A stretch of DNA of 64,000 nucleotides, taken from NCBI GenBank assembly GCA_029204225.1, contig CM055096.1, positions 35,236,390 through 35,300,389 of the forward strand, read 5' to 3'. The notes below the pieces were generated by a model. The model worked only from the letters and a program-made list of their open reading frames with translations. It ran no database searches and was not told where the DNA came from. Origin of the DNA: Diphasiastrum complanatum (lineage: Eukaryota; Streptophyta; Lycopodiopsida; Lycopodiales; Lycopodiaceae). Both the position numbers and the translations under genes were made by a program. Below, piece after piece: positions 51,594-63,367 of this stretch. Position 1 is the first letter of the stretch. Every line of letters begins with the position of its first letter.

Positions 51594-52639
51594 CCGATAT
51601 GGACGCGGAAAATAAATTTTCTTCACCATCACTTGGGAAAAAGCTTCTTTAACTATTCTAAAAAAAGTAGAATGAGCATTTCTGCTAATTCCAGATACAT
51701 CAAATGCACCTTGTATCACATTCGCATCCAAGTATGATTGAACCTTAATCAAAACAGTCTCTACAATTTCATATTTCATTTTTTTAAACCGAGCATTTTT
51801 TATCATTTCCTTTGCTAACTTTCTTGGTAAAACATGACTTAAAAATGATCCAATGCATGAACGATATGTTAAATAGTTCTTTGCCACCAAACATGATCTG
51901 CAACAAACATATGAAACTCAAATTATGTTTAATAAATAAATAATCCATGTTATCAAGTGCAAATCAAACTTAAATGACATATACAAATCAAATAAATAGT
52001 TTATATGACAACACACTTGAATGCTCGAATTCTTTTTTTCTGATTGTCGCTATGTGTAGATAAGTCATCAATTTTCTTCATCGGTACTCTCTTTCTCTTC
52101 CTCTTCATCATTGCCTTATTGATAATTTTTATATCAACCACATATTTTAAACTCTCAGATCGCAACTTTTCCATGGATTCTAACATTTTTTAATTTGATC
52201 CCCGAAGAGTATTGACAGTAGCATTCAACTCTGACATAGCATTCTTGAGTGCATTGTTTTCAGTACTAGTGTGTTGCACATAATGAAGCTATTGTTGATT
52301 TGCACTTTGCAATTGTTGATTAGCAAGCTGTAATTGTTGATTAAGACGAGATATGCTATGCATTCCAATATCACGCAACCTTTGACAATATCCAAGTAAT
52401 CCGCTATTTCCTTCACATACATATCTGAGAAGATGAGTTACGGACTTAAAATCTGGACACAAATTGGTAGCTGGATCATTAGGATAAATTGATCCATCCA
52501 CCTACAAATCTATATTCACATGATTATTCATTCTCAATTCTCTAACTATTGTAGCAGCATTCTCTACAACTTTCGTATTTTTCTTAATAATTGGAGTGCA
52601 TTCCATCGGAAGAGCAACATGCAAATGGAACAATGCCAT
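51594..52639 (-). CDS. Unrecognised minus-strand gene of the TIR unit, probably spliced or decaying
   Basis: Reading on the minus strand from an ATG at 52639: MALFHLHVALPMECTPI, then VDGSIYPNDPATNLCPDF, then a Gln/Asn-rich coiled-coil-like run (LNQQLQLANQQLQSANQQ), a second coiled-coil-like run with a basic patch (KRKRKRVPMKK, near 52090), and after a probable intron an exon 51897-51594 with good splice signals (TTGTTGCAG before it, GTAAGA after it) encoding SCLVAKNYLTYRSCIGSF and PRKLAKEMIKNARFK. In-frame stops between some parts mean either more introns or decay. No domain recognised; the basic patch could bind DNA. Confidence 0.4.
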
Positions 52640-53064
52640 TGTTAAAGCTACAATCATGTAAATGAATCAAACTACAGTAAATCAATATGAATAGATCTAG
52701 CATTACTTACTTTTGTAATGTTTATGTCTCATTGAAAAATCATCCCGCCTCATATTTCACTATAAGCATACAGTGATTTCAAAAGTTCTGCCTCTCCCAC
52801 TTCAGTTTTTGCATTGAGCACACCAAGATTTTCAGTCTTAAAGCTCTAGTCCCGGATTTTGGAATGAGCATGAAGAGAAGTTATTACATCTCATGCTTAA
52901 CTAACTATTATATGAAGTTAACCATACTAGTTAAATGTCAGACAAGGCTGAAAACTCGGAAAACGGTGACCAGAAGTTACCGATTTTCATTCTCTCTCTA
53001 TGTAACCTCTCTCTAAAGTGAAATTTCTTAAAGGGCCCATTTTGAGCCCATATTTCTCCTAATG

Positions 53065-53701
53065 GAGGAGTAGGATCCTATGCATGAACCCATGCAATTC
53101 CCATGCAGGTCAACTATAAATAAGTCACAACTCTTTATGCGTTCCTCCTGCCTATATCCGACACACGTACATGCACTACTTCATATGTCTCAAATAGAGT
53201 GTCTAGGTCCTCTGAAGGTCATTAGTCATCAACAGGCCTTGATGTGGAATTAAATCTTGATGTGACCAATAATATTGAACATTGGAGGGCCGGTCTACCA
53301 TATTAGGACTATTCCATGTCCTTTACTGAATATGGCCATAACACTTGCCATCCCTGAGCTTCCATTTAGATATGGCTTGCTCATCGACATTAGGAAGTAG
53401 TTCGACTCCAGCGACTATTTCCCATAGTTCTTTGGCCATCTACCAATAGTCTTCAATTGTCAATTACAATTCCCTGAAGCCTTCATACAGATCCTATGAA
53501 GCAGTATGGGCTGAAAACCATCATTTTTTTATTTATAGAAGTCAAAATAGTCTCAAACTTGATGGAATTGAAACTTAAGCCTCCACCCACCAATTTATAA
53601 GTCTGATAGCTTGCTGGGAAGATCAAAAGGAATACTAATCATGCTGTAAAAAATTCATAATGATCCCCTTATAGATTTAGATAAATCCACCCCCCGAAAA
53701 T
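53065..53701. other. Interval without recognised features
   Basis: About 640 bp with a TATAAATA at 53114-53121. It may include the continuation of the LTR begun at 50041, but no coding or repeat identity could be shown. Confidence 0.4.
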
Positions 53702-54362
53702 TGTTAGAATTAAGCAATTTTCACATGGTTTTTGATGTATTTTGACATCTATGTGGATCCACACGTGTGAGGACCTGTCCACACGTGTGAAATGACACTT
53801 TTAATATTCAGATCCATTTTGATTAGCTTTCATTTGAGTCTAATATGACATCTCCTAAATTATAGGAGTTAGGTCCTAGATTGTAGGAATCTAGAAGGTC
53901 AACACAAACCACCAATGGATGATGTGGCAAACTTGATAGATCTTATCCAAAGTGGATATGGATGAGTACAATGAGTTGTCCCACACGTGCTGGGTGCAAC
54001 TTCGAGAGAGATTATTGTGATTTTGTACTTGATCCATGATGGATCCATTATTGAGCTAATGATGAAAAATCTTGTTTGTGAAGCAATCTTTGTTTTTTCA
54101 CTCTCTTAAGCACTTTTTTTGTGGATGAATGCTAAGTATATGTTTAGTAAACTATTTCTCTATTATCAGGCCGTACAGTAGCTGTACTTGTGTGAAGCCG
54201 TGGATCATCATTTTCTATTGTTCTTGCTTGGAATCACCAATATTGTCAAGTAGAAGCTAGATTTGGAAGCTAGTCTTGATATAGATCAAGATCCCAAGCT
54301 ACCAATCACTCTTTGTGATCATTTGTAGATCAAATTCAGTTTTTAAACTCTGAGTTTTGACA
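53702..54362 (+). repeat. 5' LTR of the 53.7 kb Copia element
   Basis: 661 bp from TGTTAGAATTAAGC to TTTTGACA, directly abutting the primer site. It holds two CCACACGTGTGA motifs exactly 20 bp apart (cores 53761-53768 and 53781-53788), another CACACGTG near 53982, and ends in a segment related to 35960-36155. Confidence 0.75.
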
Positions 54363-54374
54363 TGGTATCAGAGC
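54363..54374 (+). other. Primer binding site (initiator tRNA-Met)
   Basis: TGGTATCAGAGC, a perfect match to the standard plant Copia primer site, immediately after the LTR end CA. Confidence 0.92.
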
Positions 54375-57210
54375 CAAGTCAAAGAGCTTAGTTGATGATC
54401 CAAAAATCTTCATTTTGGTGAAAGCATTGGTGCTAGATTCATTTTGAAGGAGGGCAACCTTTTCTAATAGTTTACTTTGTAATGTTGAGGTCCAGATTAG
54501 TGTGGAAAGTTCAGATGTACTTCTCGCACGTGTGAGAGGCTGTTGGAGTTGTACTTTCACCAAAACTTTGTGTTTTTTCAATATTTGAGCTTCAAACAAG
54601 TTGTGTAGAGTGAAGCTAGTGATGTGCTTATGAAAAACCATTGTTTCCTTCATAGATCTGATGAGTAAATGGTGTTAGAAGCTTATTAAACCTACAAATC
54701 TCTGAAAGAGAATTTGAGTCTTATGTTATTTAGTTCAAGAGTGAAACTAAAACCATTCTAAACACCATTGGAAGGCATTGGCACTTCCAAGAGTCAAATC
54801 CAAGCTTCTAAGTGAATAGATTGTGTAGAATACCTTTTTCCAAATCTTTTTGAGTTCAAGATCATTATAGATCTTGCTTCTTGGTCTAGTGAGATTCAAG
54901 AGAGTAGCATTTTAGCTAAATTCTGAGAAAGGAAGAAGGGAGAGCCTTTGAATAGTACATTTGTTGTACTTGTTACTAGATAGAATGGGTTCAATTGGAG
55001 CCTATCTTCTTGAGGCTAGTGAAAGGCTAAATTCTAATAATTATTCAACTTGGAAAGTAAGAATGGAGTCACTACTTGTGCTCCAAGATATGTTTGATCT
55101 TGTCATATGTGAGGAAGAAGAACCTCAAGGAGGGCAAGGTCTAGTGAGGTACAAAAAGAGAGCTAGACTAGCATTACATTGGTTGAAAATGTTAGTAATG
55201 AACTTCTAAAGGAAGTGGCATCTTGTACCTCGGCCAAGGAGGCATGAAACTACTTTAAAGGGATTTATGAATCCAAAAATACCTTTAGAGTGCTTATGAT
55301 TAGAAACAAAGTTCTTCAAAGCATTACAGGAAGTGATGAGAGTGCTCAAGAGTATGTCTTGAGAATAAAATCTCTCAACAAAGAACTTTCCATCATTAGT
55401 GAGGGTATTCATGATGATAAACTTGTTCAAATCATTTTGAATGGTCTTGGAGATGAGTTCTCCAATCTTGTACAAAGCTTTGCTATTCAAGATGCACTAC
55501 CTTCCATTGACAAGCTCCATATTGTGCTTGTGGCCGAGGAGAGTAGGATCCTTCATGTCAAGCAAAGGGTTGGATCCTTGAAGTTGCATGATGGTGATGA
55601 GAAGGCCAACTTCTCAAGCAAGGGAAAGGCAAAGTCAAAGAAGAAGATCCAACACAAGGAGACCAAGAATGATGATCAACCATCAAGCTCCAAAGGTGGA
55701 AAGAAGAACAAAGCCAAACTCAAGTTCTTCTTTTGTGGAAAGAAGGGGCACTTTGCATCCAAGTGTTTCAAGAAGAAGAATGCACAAGGAGAGAGCAAAC
55801 AAGGCAACCTCACTCTTGAGAAAGATGAGGATGAAGTGGATTCATCATTGATGGCTTCTACATCAACATCAAAGAGCTACTCCAATGACACATGGTGGAT
55901 TGATAGTGGGGCTAGTTCCCACATGACATTCCAAAAAGATTTTTTCTCAACTCTTGTACCTTTTGTAGGTTGTAAAAAGTCTATTCTAACAGCAAGTGAT
56001 CAAGAATATAGAATAGGTGGAGTGGGAACTATTCCCTTAAGTATTGGATCCTCTAAAAGAGTAGATCTTGATAATGTACTCTATGTTCCTACACTCACTA
56101 AGAATCTGTTAAGTGTAGGACAATTGATGGATGATGGCTTAGATGTCCATTTTAAGCAAGGTGTTTGCTCCATAATGATGAATAATACTTGCATTGTAAA
56201 GGGATTCAAGCAAGGAAGGCTTTTTAAGCTAGATGCTAATGTTTTTCTTGGAAGTGTGAACATGGTGAAGGAGGAGCTCAATCAATTGGAGATTTGGCAT
56301 AAGAGGTTGGGCCACCCCAACTTCAAATCTATGGAGATGCTATGCACCAAGGATCTTGCTCTCGGCCTTCCAAAGACACTCTCAAAGTGTGGAAAAAGTT
56401 ATGAAGCTTGTAGCCTCTCAAAGGCACACAAGCTACCTTTTGATATCTCTTCCACTAGATCTACAAAAGCATTAGATCTTATTCATAGTGATGTGCACTC
56501 TTTTTCTCAAGAATCTAATGGAGGTCCATCTATGTATGTATCTTTTGTTGATGATTACTCTAGATACACTTGGATTGAAATTTTGGATTCCAAAAGTAAA
56601 GTGTTTGAAGCTTTTGTTAAGCTCAAAACTCTAGTTGAAAATCAACTTGATGCTAGAATTAAAGTATTGAGGAGTGATAATGGTGGAGAGTATATCTCCA
56701 CCAAGATGATAGAGTTTTGTAAATCCAATGGCATTAAGAGAGAACTAGAGTCTATAATCCAATCATTAAGAAGACTTTAGTGAGTAGAGATGTTACTTTT
56801 GATGAAGGTAACTACTACAAGTTGAATGAGAAAGCTTCTAATCCATCTTATGTCAAGGATCTTGTAAGGTTTGAGGAGGAGCCTACATTTGATCAAGATC
56901 TTGAAGATCCATCTCAAGATCCAAGGACTCCAAGGATATCTACAAGAAGGAAGGCCGAGCCCTCAAGGCTCACCTATGTTGACAAAGGTGAACAAAGGGA
57001 AGATCTTCATTCACTTACCTCTTACACTTTTCTAGCTTCTATGTTTGATGAGCCAAGTTGCTTTGAAGAAGCTATGGAGTCACAAGAATGGAGGGATTCA
57101 CATTGGCTAAAGATTCTTCTTAATCAAACACAGAGTATTAGTTCTTATCGCAGGAAGCAAACAAAACAAAACATCAAACAATCTCATTATCTGAACAGAT
57201 AGCTCATTCA

Positions 57211-57781
57211 GAATTGAAGGAAGTTCTGCTAAAAGTTATGCTTAACAGCTTCGGCTAATTCCCTGCACCCATTAGTCAGAATTGTTACTTGTTGGTGTCG
57301 CCTGAAAATCCATGTTAGAGTAACTGAAATTCAGTAAGACCTGAGAAATGTGTGTGACGCAAACAGAACAGTATCACAATCAATCACAGATCATATAGAG
57401 TGTATTCGCACAAATGATAAGAAGTAATTCTATGAAAGATAGCAGAGGGAAAGAATGCTCAAGCTATAGAAACTTGCTCTTCACTCTCTATTGATACTCA
57501 GCACTGCGTAGAAATGCGTGTGTACAATAGCACATAGTGTTGTCCTTATAGGAACATTCTTCAGCCTCAACGTCGTTTACGAACCGTCAAAATGTCAGTT
57601 CTGAACTACTACTGCGTCTCTTATAGAACGTCGCAACTTCTATTCTAAATATGAAATTACAAGGTGCAATTAGGCCTTTACATGAATTTAGGCACTATAG
57701 CACATTTACATATATAGAAATTGAAATTTTTTTACAATATATGACAAAACTTGGATAATCTGAGATCATGAGACTCCACAT
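57211..57781. repeat. LTR-like interval between the two Copia elements
   Basis: No coding sequence. Text such as CTCTCTATTGATACTCAGCAC, CTTATAGGAACATTC and CGTCGTTTACGAACCGTC suggests an LTR read on the minus strand. It matches neither neighbouring Copia LTR. The sequence from about 57125 onward is already of this type, so it may have truncated the preceding element. Identity uncertain. Confidence 0.35.
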
Positions 57782-58424
57782 TGTTGAATTTCACACGTGT
57801 GGACTGTCCACTACATGTACTTGTGATCTCCTAAGGTGTGTAGATGCACCAAGATCAAGACTAGATTGAGATTCAAGATCAATCTTGAATCCTATGGCAA
57901 AAACACACTACTACATGCATTCAATCACTTCCAACTCTCACTCACACGTGTGGGAAGTATTCAAAAAATAATCTAAGTAAAAACAAGCTGCTCTCCTTGG
58001 GTAGAGAGAGAAAATGCATCAAGAGCTCTCGGGTAGAGAGAGAAAGCTAGAAATCCATGAAATCACCAAATCAATTAACTACAAAATGAGGAGTACAATG
58101 ATACTAGTAGGTCCACGAGCTACCACTATGCTTAACTATGATTGGACCATATTTTGTCACCTCTTGATCCTATTGGATCATTGATCTATGCACCTCTTAA
58201 TTCTATTGGACTATATTCAAGCACACCTCAATTTCCTATTGGACCTCACAAGGTTCCACCTCTAAATCCTATTGGACCTCTTGGAATTCATCAAACAAAA
58301 ACTTTACACTTGTCTACACTCTAATTAGCAAGTGTTTAGCCTCTTACTCTATTTTGGCTCAATAGTGGCATTACAAGTGGAAATGCATAATTTGCCATCT
58401 ATGCCAAATTTATTCCTATCAACA
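57782..58424 (-). repeat. 3' LTR (element sense) of the recent Copia element
   Basis: 643 bp from TGTTGAATTTC to CCTATCAACA on the plus strand. It contains two CACACGTGTG motifs (cores at 57793-57800 and 57944-57951) and a degenerate CCTATTGGA-type repeat at 58160-58290. The five bases before it are CACAT. The matching bases beyond the other LTR lie outside the window. Confidence 0.93.
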
Positions 58425-58589
58425 TCCTACACCTAGATGCTTGATGTAAAAAACATAAGACCCCTATATCTAACATAGATAATCTTTTTCAATTCTTCAC
58501 AGTCGTGTTAGTATAACAAATAGAGAACTATCTAAAAGTAGCAACTTTACATAGTTAGGTACCTATCCAACATTCTAACCCTTGTTGAC

Positions 58590-61500
58590 AGGCGGGAGGG
58601 CTACTACCATGAGAGATCTTGATAAAAAAGATTTGAGCATTGATCTTGATATAACTCCATGATTAGATCTATGCTTGATGAACGCACTTTTGCTCAAAGG
58701 CTTGGTGAGTAGATCGGCAATACAAGAGGACGAGTTGACATGCTCCAAATAGATTTCTCCTCCAATAAGCTTTTCTCTCACAAAATGGTGTGCCACTTCT
58801 ATGTGCTTGCTTCTTGCATGAAATATGGGATTATTGGCAAGAGCTTGGGCCGAGATGTTATCACACTTGATCATTGGTAGATCATCCTCCTTGATGCACT
58901 TTAGTTCCATTAATAACCTCTTGATCCAAAGCACTTCTTTGGTAGTTGTAATGAGTGCTTTGTACTCGTCCTCACATGAAGAGAGAGATATAGTATCTTG
59001 CTTTTTGGAAAGCCAAGATATTAGATTGCCTCCAAGAAAGATAGTGTATGCACTAATAGACTTTCGATCCATCTTGTCACTTGCAAAGTCCGAATCCGAG
59101 TAGCCAATAATGGATAGATCTTCACTTTTATAGAGTAGACCATAATCACAAGATGAAGATACATATCTTAGAATCCTCTTGGCCATCTTCCAATGATGGA
59201 TCTTAGGATCTTGTATAAATTGACTCAATTTGTGCACACAAAAACTAAGATCGGGCCTAGTAATGGTAAGCCAAATCAAGGATCCTACAAGACTCCTAAA
59301 AAGTGTGATGTCCTCAAAGGATCTTTCATCACCTTTATTAGGATCTTTTACAATTTGCTCCATTGGAGTATCTATGCTCTTAGAATTTTCCATATGGAAT
59401 TTTTTCAACATAGAGTGAGCATATCTAGATTGGCATATAAAGACATGATTTTCATAAAAATCAATTTCTAGGCCTAGGATGTAATGTATCTCTCCTAGAT
59501 CTTGCATTTTAAACTCACATCCAAGTGCTAGCTTGGTTTCATCAACTAGCTTGATACAACTTCCACAAAGAATAATGTCATCAACATAAATTAGAAGAAT
59601 GACAATATTGCTATCAACAAACTTTAGATACATGGAAGGATCATAGTCACTAAGAGTAAATCCTAGTGAGATAAGAAAAGAATTAAGTCTTGAATACCAT
59701 GATCTTGGTGCTTGCTTGAGTCCATAAAGACTTTTGAAGAGCAAGCACACTTTGGACTCATCCTTGATGAATCCTTGAGGTTGTTCCATATAGATCTCCT
59801 CATCAAGATAACCATTTAGAAAAGCATTGGATACATCTAATTGGAACACCTTCCACTTGAAAAAACAAGCAAGAGAAATAAGAATTCTTATTGTCACCAT
59901 CTTTGCAACGGGTGCAAAGGTCTCCTCATAATCAAGACCATGGATTTGAGCAAATCCTTTGGCACATAATCTTGCTTTATGCTTGTTGATAATGCCATCA
60001 TGATTGAACTTGATCCGAAATACCCACTTGCAACCAATCACATGCTTGTTGGAAGGAGGATCCACAAGCTCCCAAGTATTGTTGGTGATCAATGCATCAT
60101 ACTCTTGCTTCATGGCATCATACCACTCCTTGGTATTGAGTGCCTCTTGTACATTCTTTGGCTCTTCATGAGAGACATAAAAAACATAATTAGTGGAATC
60201 AAGATCCACTTGTTTGCCTTTGTCAACATATGAGAGCCTCTTAGGCTCGGATCTATCTCTCATGGATCTTCTTGGTGAAAAAATCCGAGGAGAGTCTTCT
60301 TCAAATCTCGACCCCATCACATCAGGATTGTCTTCAAAATCAATAATTGATGATGCATCCATAGATTTCTTGATCTCGGCCTCTTCAAATGATGAGTGTT
60401 GATCTTCATGAAAGACAACATCTCTACTTTCAATAACTTGAGAAGTAGAGAGTATAAAGACTCTATAGGCCTTCTTGGTGGATGAGTATCCAACCATGAT
60501 CCCTTTGCATGCACTAGGATCTTCCTTCTTCCTTGTTTCCAAGGGAATATGGACAAAGCATAAGCATCCAAAAACTCTAAGGTGATCAACCTTAGGCTTC
60601 TTCAAAAATAAGATTTCATATGGTGACTTTCCTCCAAGAGCTATATGTGGGAGCCTATTGCAAAGATAATTTGCACAGTTAATGGCTTCTCCCCAAAAAT
60701 CTTTGGGCAAAGATGCCTCAATTCTCATATATTTTGCACATTCACATAGAGATCTATTCTTTCTCTCGGCCACTCCATTTTGAGATGGAGAGTAGGCACA
60801 AGAAAACTCTCTTTTAATGCCTTCAAGCTCACAAAAATCTTGAAATTTATTGGAGATATATTCACCACCTCCATCACTTCTAAGAGCTTTAACCTTGAAT
60901 GAGAATTGCTTCTCTACATAAGCTTTGAAAATAAGGAAATGATCAAACACCATAGATTTTGAAGCAAGAAGATATATCCAAGTGAATCTTGTGTAATCAT
61001 CAATGAAAGTAACAAAACAAGTGCTCCTCCCTTGCTTGTAGTTGATGAGAAATGCACATCCGAGTGGATTAACTCCAAAGGATGCTTGCTTTTGATAGAA
61101 GATCTTGTAAATGGCTTTTTGTGAGATTTAGCAATAGCACAGGCCTCACAAGGCTTGATCTTCTTGGAGAATGACTTTGGCAAGCCAATAGCTTTGGATT
61201 CTTTGATCATAGAGAGCATGGATTTGTAGTTGGGATGTCCCAACCTCCTATGCCATAATTCCTCCATAGAGAGCTTGTTCACAAGAGCAACATTACAAGC
61301 ATTGACATACTCATTTGGATCTAGTTTATAGATGCCACCAAATCTAGATCCTACTGCAAGTATCTCATCATTCTTCTTGATAGTGCAAGTATCAACATTG
61401 AATTTTACATCAAGACCATTATCAAGCAATTGGCCAACACTAATAAGATTCTTGGTAAGCTTAGGTACATAAAGAACTCTAGAGAGAGAAAGAACTTTAG

Positions 61501-62665
61501 AGGATGCAAGCTTCAAGGGAATGTTCCCTATGCCTTCAATAGGACATTCAAAATCATTTGCAGTGTATATTGATTTCTTCACTCCATCATAAGGTGCAAT
61601 AGAAGAGAAAGAGTCCTTGGAGCTACACATATGTGAAGAGGCTCCACTATCAATATACCATAGGCCGTCCTTCTTGAAAGGAGTAGATGAGAATTTAGAG
61701 ACCATAAGAGATCCCTCTCCATCACTTGCAATAGTGTCTTCCTTCTCATTGGTAATATTGGCTTGCTTGAGTTGATTCTTCTTTGTGAAGCAATTGGTGG
61801 CATAATGATCTTTCTTGCCACAATAAAAGCACTTGATCTTCTTCTTCTTCTTGAGCTTGTATGATGAAGCATTAGAGGAATCATCTTCCTCCTCATCTTT
61901 GTCTTTGGATTTGACTTTGTCCTTGCTTGAGGATTGTTGATGTTGGTTCTTGCTCCTCTCTTTGTGCTTATCCTTGGCAAAGAGAGCTTTGCCATCATTA
62001 TGAGTGAGAGAAAGCTTGTCCATCCTCAAGAGCTTGTACTCTTGTCTTGATTCTTCTGAAATTAGCACACTTTGGAGAGCCTCCAAACTTGGTAGCTCCT
62101 CCTTAATGGCATAGGATTGAACAAATTTATCAAATTCACTTCTCAAGCCATTGAGAATGACTTGAACTAGCTCATTTTGATTGATGGAATCACCAATTCA
62201 AGCAAGCTCTCTATGATTATCTTTTACTCTCAAAACATAACTAGATGCACTCTCATCACTCTTTTGGCTACTTTGAAAGATTTGATTCCTAAGAGTGAGA
62301 AGCCTAGAGGTATTCTTAGCCTCATAGATAGTCTTGAGACAATCCCAAGCTTCTTTGGCTGTTGTGCAAGTACCTATCTCCCTCAATATCTCATTAGAGA
62401 CATTCATCTTAATGTAGTGGAGAGCCATCCTAGCTCTCTTTTTGTATTTTTGAACCTCTTGAAGAACTTGTGGTTCTTCTTCAAGGCCAAGAACTATGTC
62501 CATCACGTCTTGAAGGATCAAGATGGACTCCATCCTCATTTTCCAAATTGAATAATTTGAAGTGGTCAATCTTTCACTTGGTTCCAACAAGGATGAACCC
62601 ATTGAAGACATTTGAAGTGAAGAAAACTCAAATGATGAACAATAAATGTTGTTACACACTTTCAA
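58590..62665 (-). other. Coding region (gag to RNase H) of the recent Copia element
   Basis: The region encodes, in order, a gag starting with SMGSSLLEPSERL and NYSIWKMRMES, then protease, integrase, reverse transcriptase (KHKARLCAKGF, FQLDVSNAFLNG, YVDDIIL) and RNase H ending in DLLTKPLS. Reverse transcriptase to RNase H is open throughout. The arrangement is one gag-pol coding unit, as usual for plant Copia. It is a fossil copy with about two interruptions. The Sireviruses' extra envelope-like frame is not seen. Confidence 0.9.
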
Positions 62666-63355
62666 TAGGATCCAATAATTGAGTACTATCTCCTCCTATG
62701 ACAGATCTTACAACAATTTGTGAATTGATTCTCACTAGCTACTCAAATCTCTCTAAAACAAGATCTATTTCACATCAAATGATGGAGTATAGGCAAAGTT
62801 AGGATCTAACACTCTTAGCACGTGTGAAATACACTAAGAAACCAAATTTGACTCAAATACAATAATATTACATGAAACAAAATGGCTAAGATCTCAAAAC
62901 AGTGCCTAGATCACATATAGATGAGATTGGCAAGCATACAACTGTGATTTTGGATCAACCAAGCAATCTCTTGACCAAACCAAATGTGTCCACCCAGGTC
63001 TAGGTGCCCTACCTAACCCTCTTCAAAATCTTATAACTTTCGATTGGCACAACCAAATGAATGAAACTGGATTGCAACAGAAACTAGACAAAAATAGCTT
63101 CAAAACAAGCTATCAAGCAAGATAAATGGATCAAACATGAGAGAGAACTTCCAAACTGAAATTGGATGTTCCTCACACGTGTCTGAGCACCTGATTCCGT
63201 ACAGTACCAGGTCAGATCCAATCAATGTCCTTATGATCTCTTTTGATCCAAGATTGAACAAGATAGCTAGGAAAATGGGCCTTGACAACTTCTAGCTCAA
63301 GATTGATGAAAATTTTTCACTTAGATGGATCAAAATGCATGGTAACCTTAGGTAG

Positions 63356-63367
63356 GCTCTGATACCA
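63356..63367 (-). other. Primer binding site of the recent Copia element
   Basis: Plus-strand GCTCTGATACCA, the complement of TGGTATCAGAGC, directly adjoining the LTR start at 63368. Confidence 0.92.

Larger units (their letters stand above)
50249..53064. mobile_element. TIR-bounded unit with two convergent reading frames, family not recognised
   Basis: Left end CATTAGGGGATATTAG at 50249 and right end, read inward on the minus strand, CATTAGGAGAAATATG from 53064. Both continue with CTCAAAATGGG[AC]CC[TC]TT, so imperfect inverted repeats extend about 40 bp. The same ends bound the foldback element 27245-28424, and the next 80 bp on the left (TTTTTGACTTT, TGTCCCAATG..TGGTGT) also match it. Inside are a 255-residue plus frame and a multi-part minus frame meeting tail to tail. 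This is the layout of a two-gene DNA transposon, but neither protein resembles a transposase family I know. No clear target-site duplication found. Confidence 0.6.
53702..57210 (+). mobile_element. Ty1/Copia element, internally deleted, with 5' LTR
   Basis: 5' LTR 53702-54362, primer site 54363-54374, leader to about 54985, gag from there (NYSTWKVRMESLLVLQD), zinc-knuckle region near 55725-55770, protease WWIDSGASSHM near 55891-55925, pre-integrase IWHKRLGHPNFKSM near 56295-56335, and integrase (DLIHSDVHSFS, RSDNGGEYIS) to about 56735. An integrase-tail segment (SRDVTFDEGNYYKL, RRKAEPSRLTYVDKGEQ) follows to about 57100. Reverse transcriptase and RNase H are absent and no 3' LTR is visible. 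Several breaks. Related to, but distinct from, the 57782-64000 element. Confidence 0.85.
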
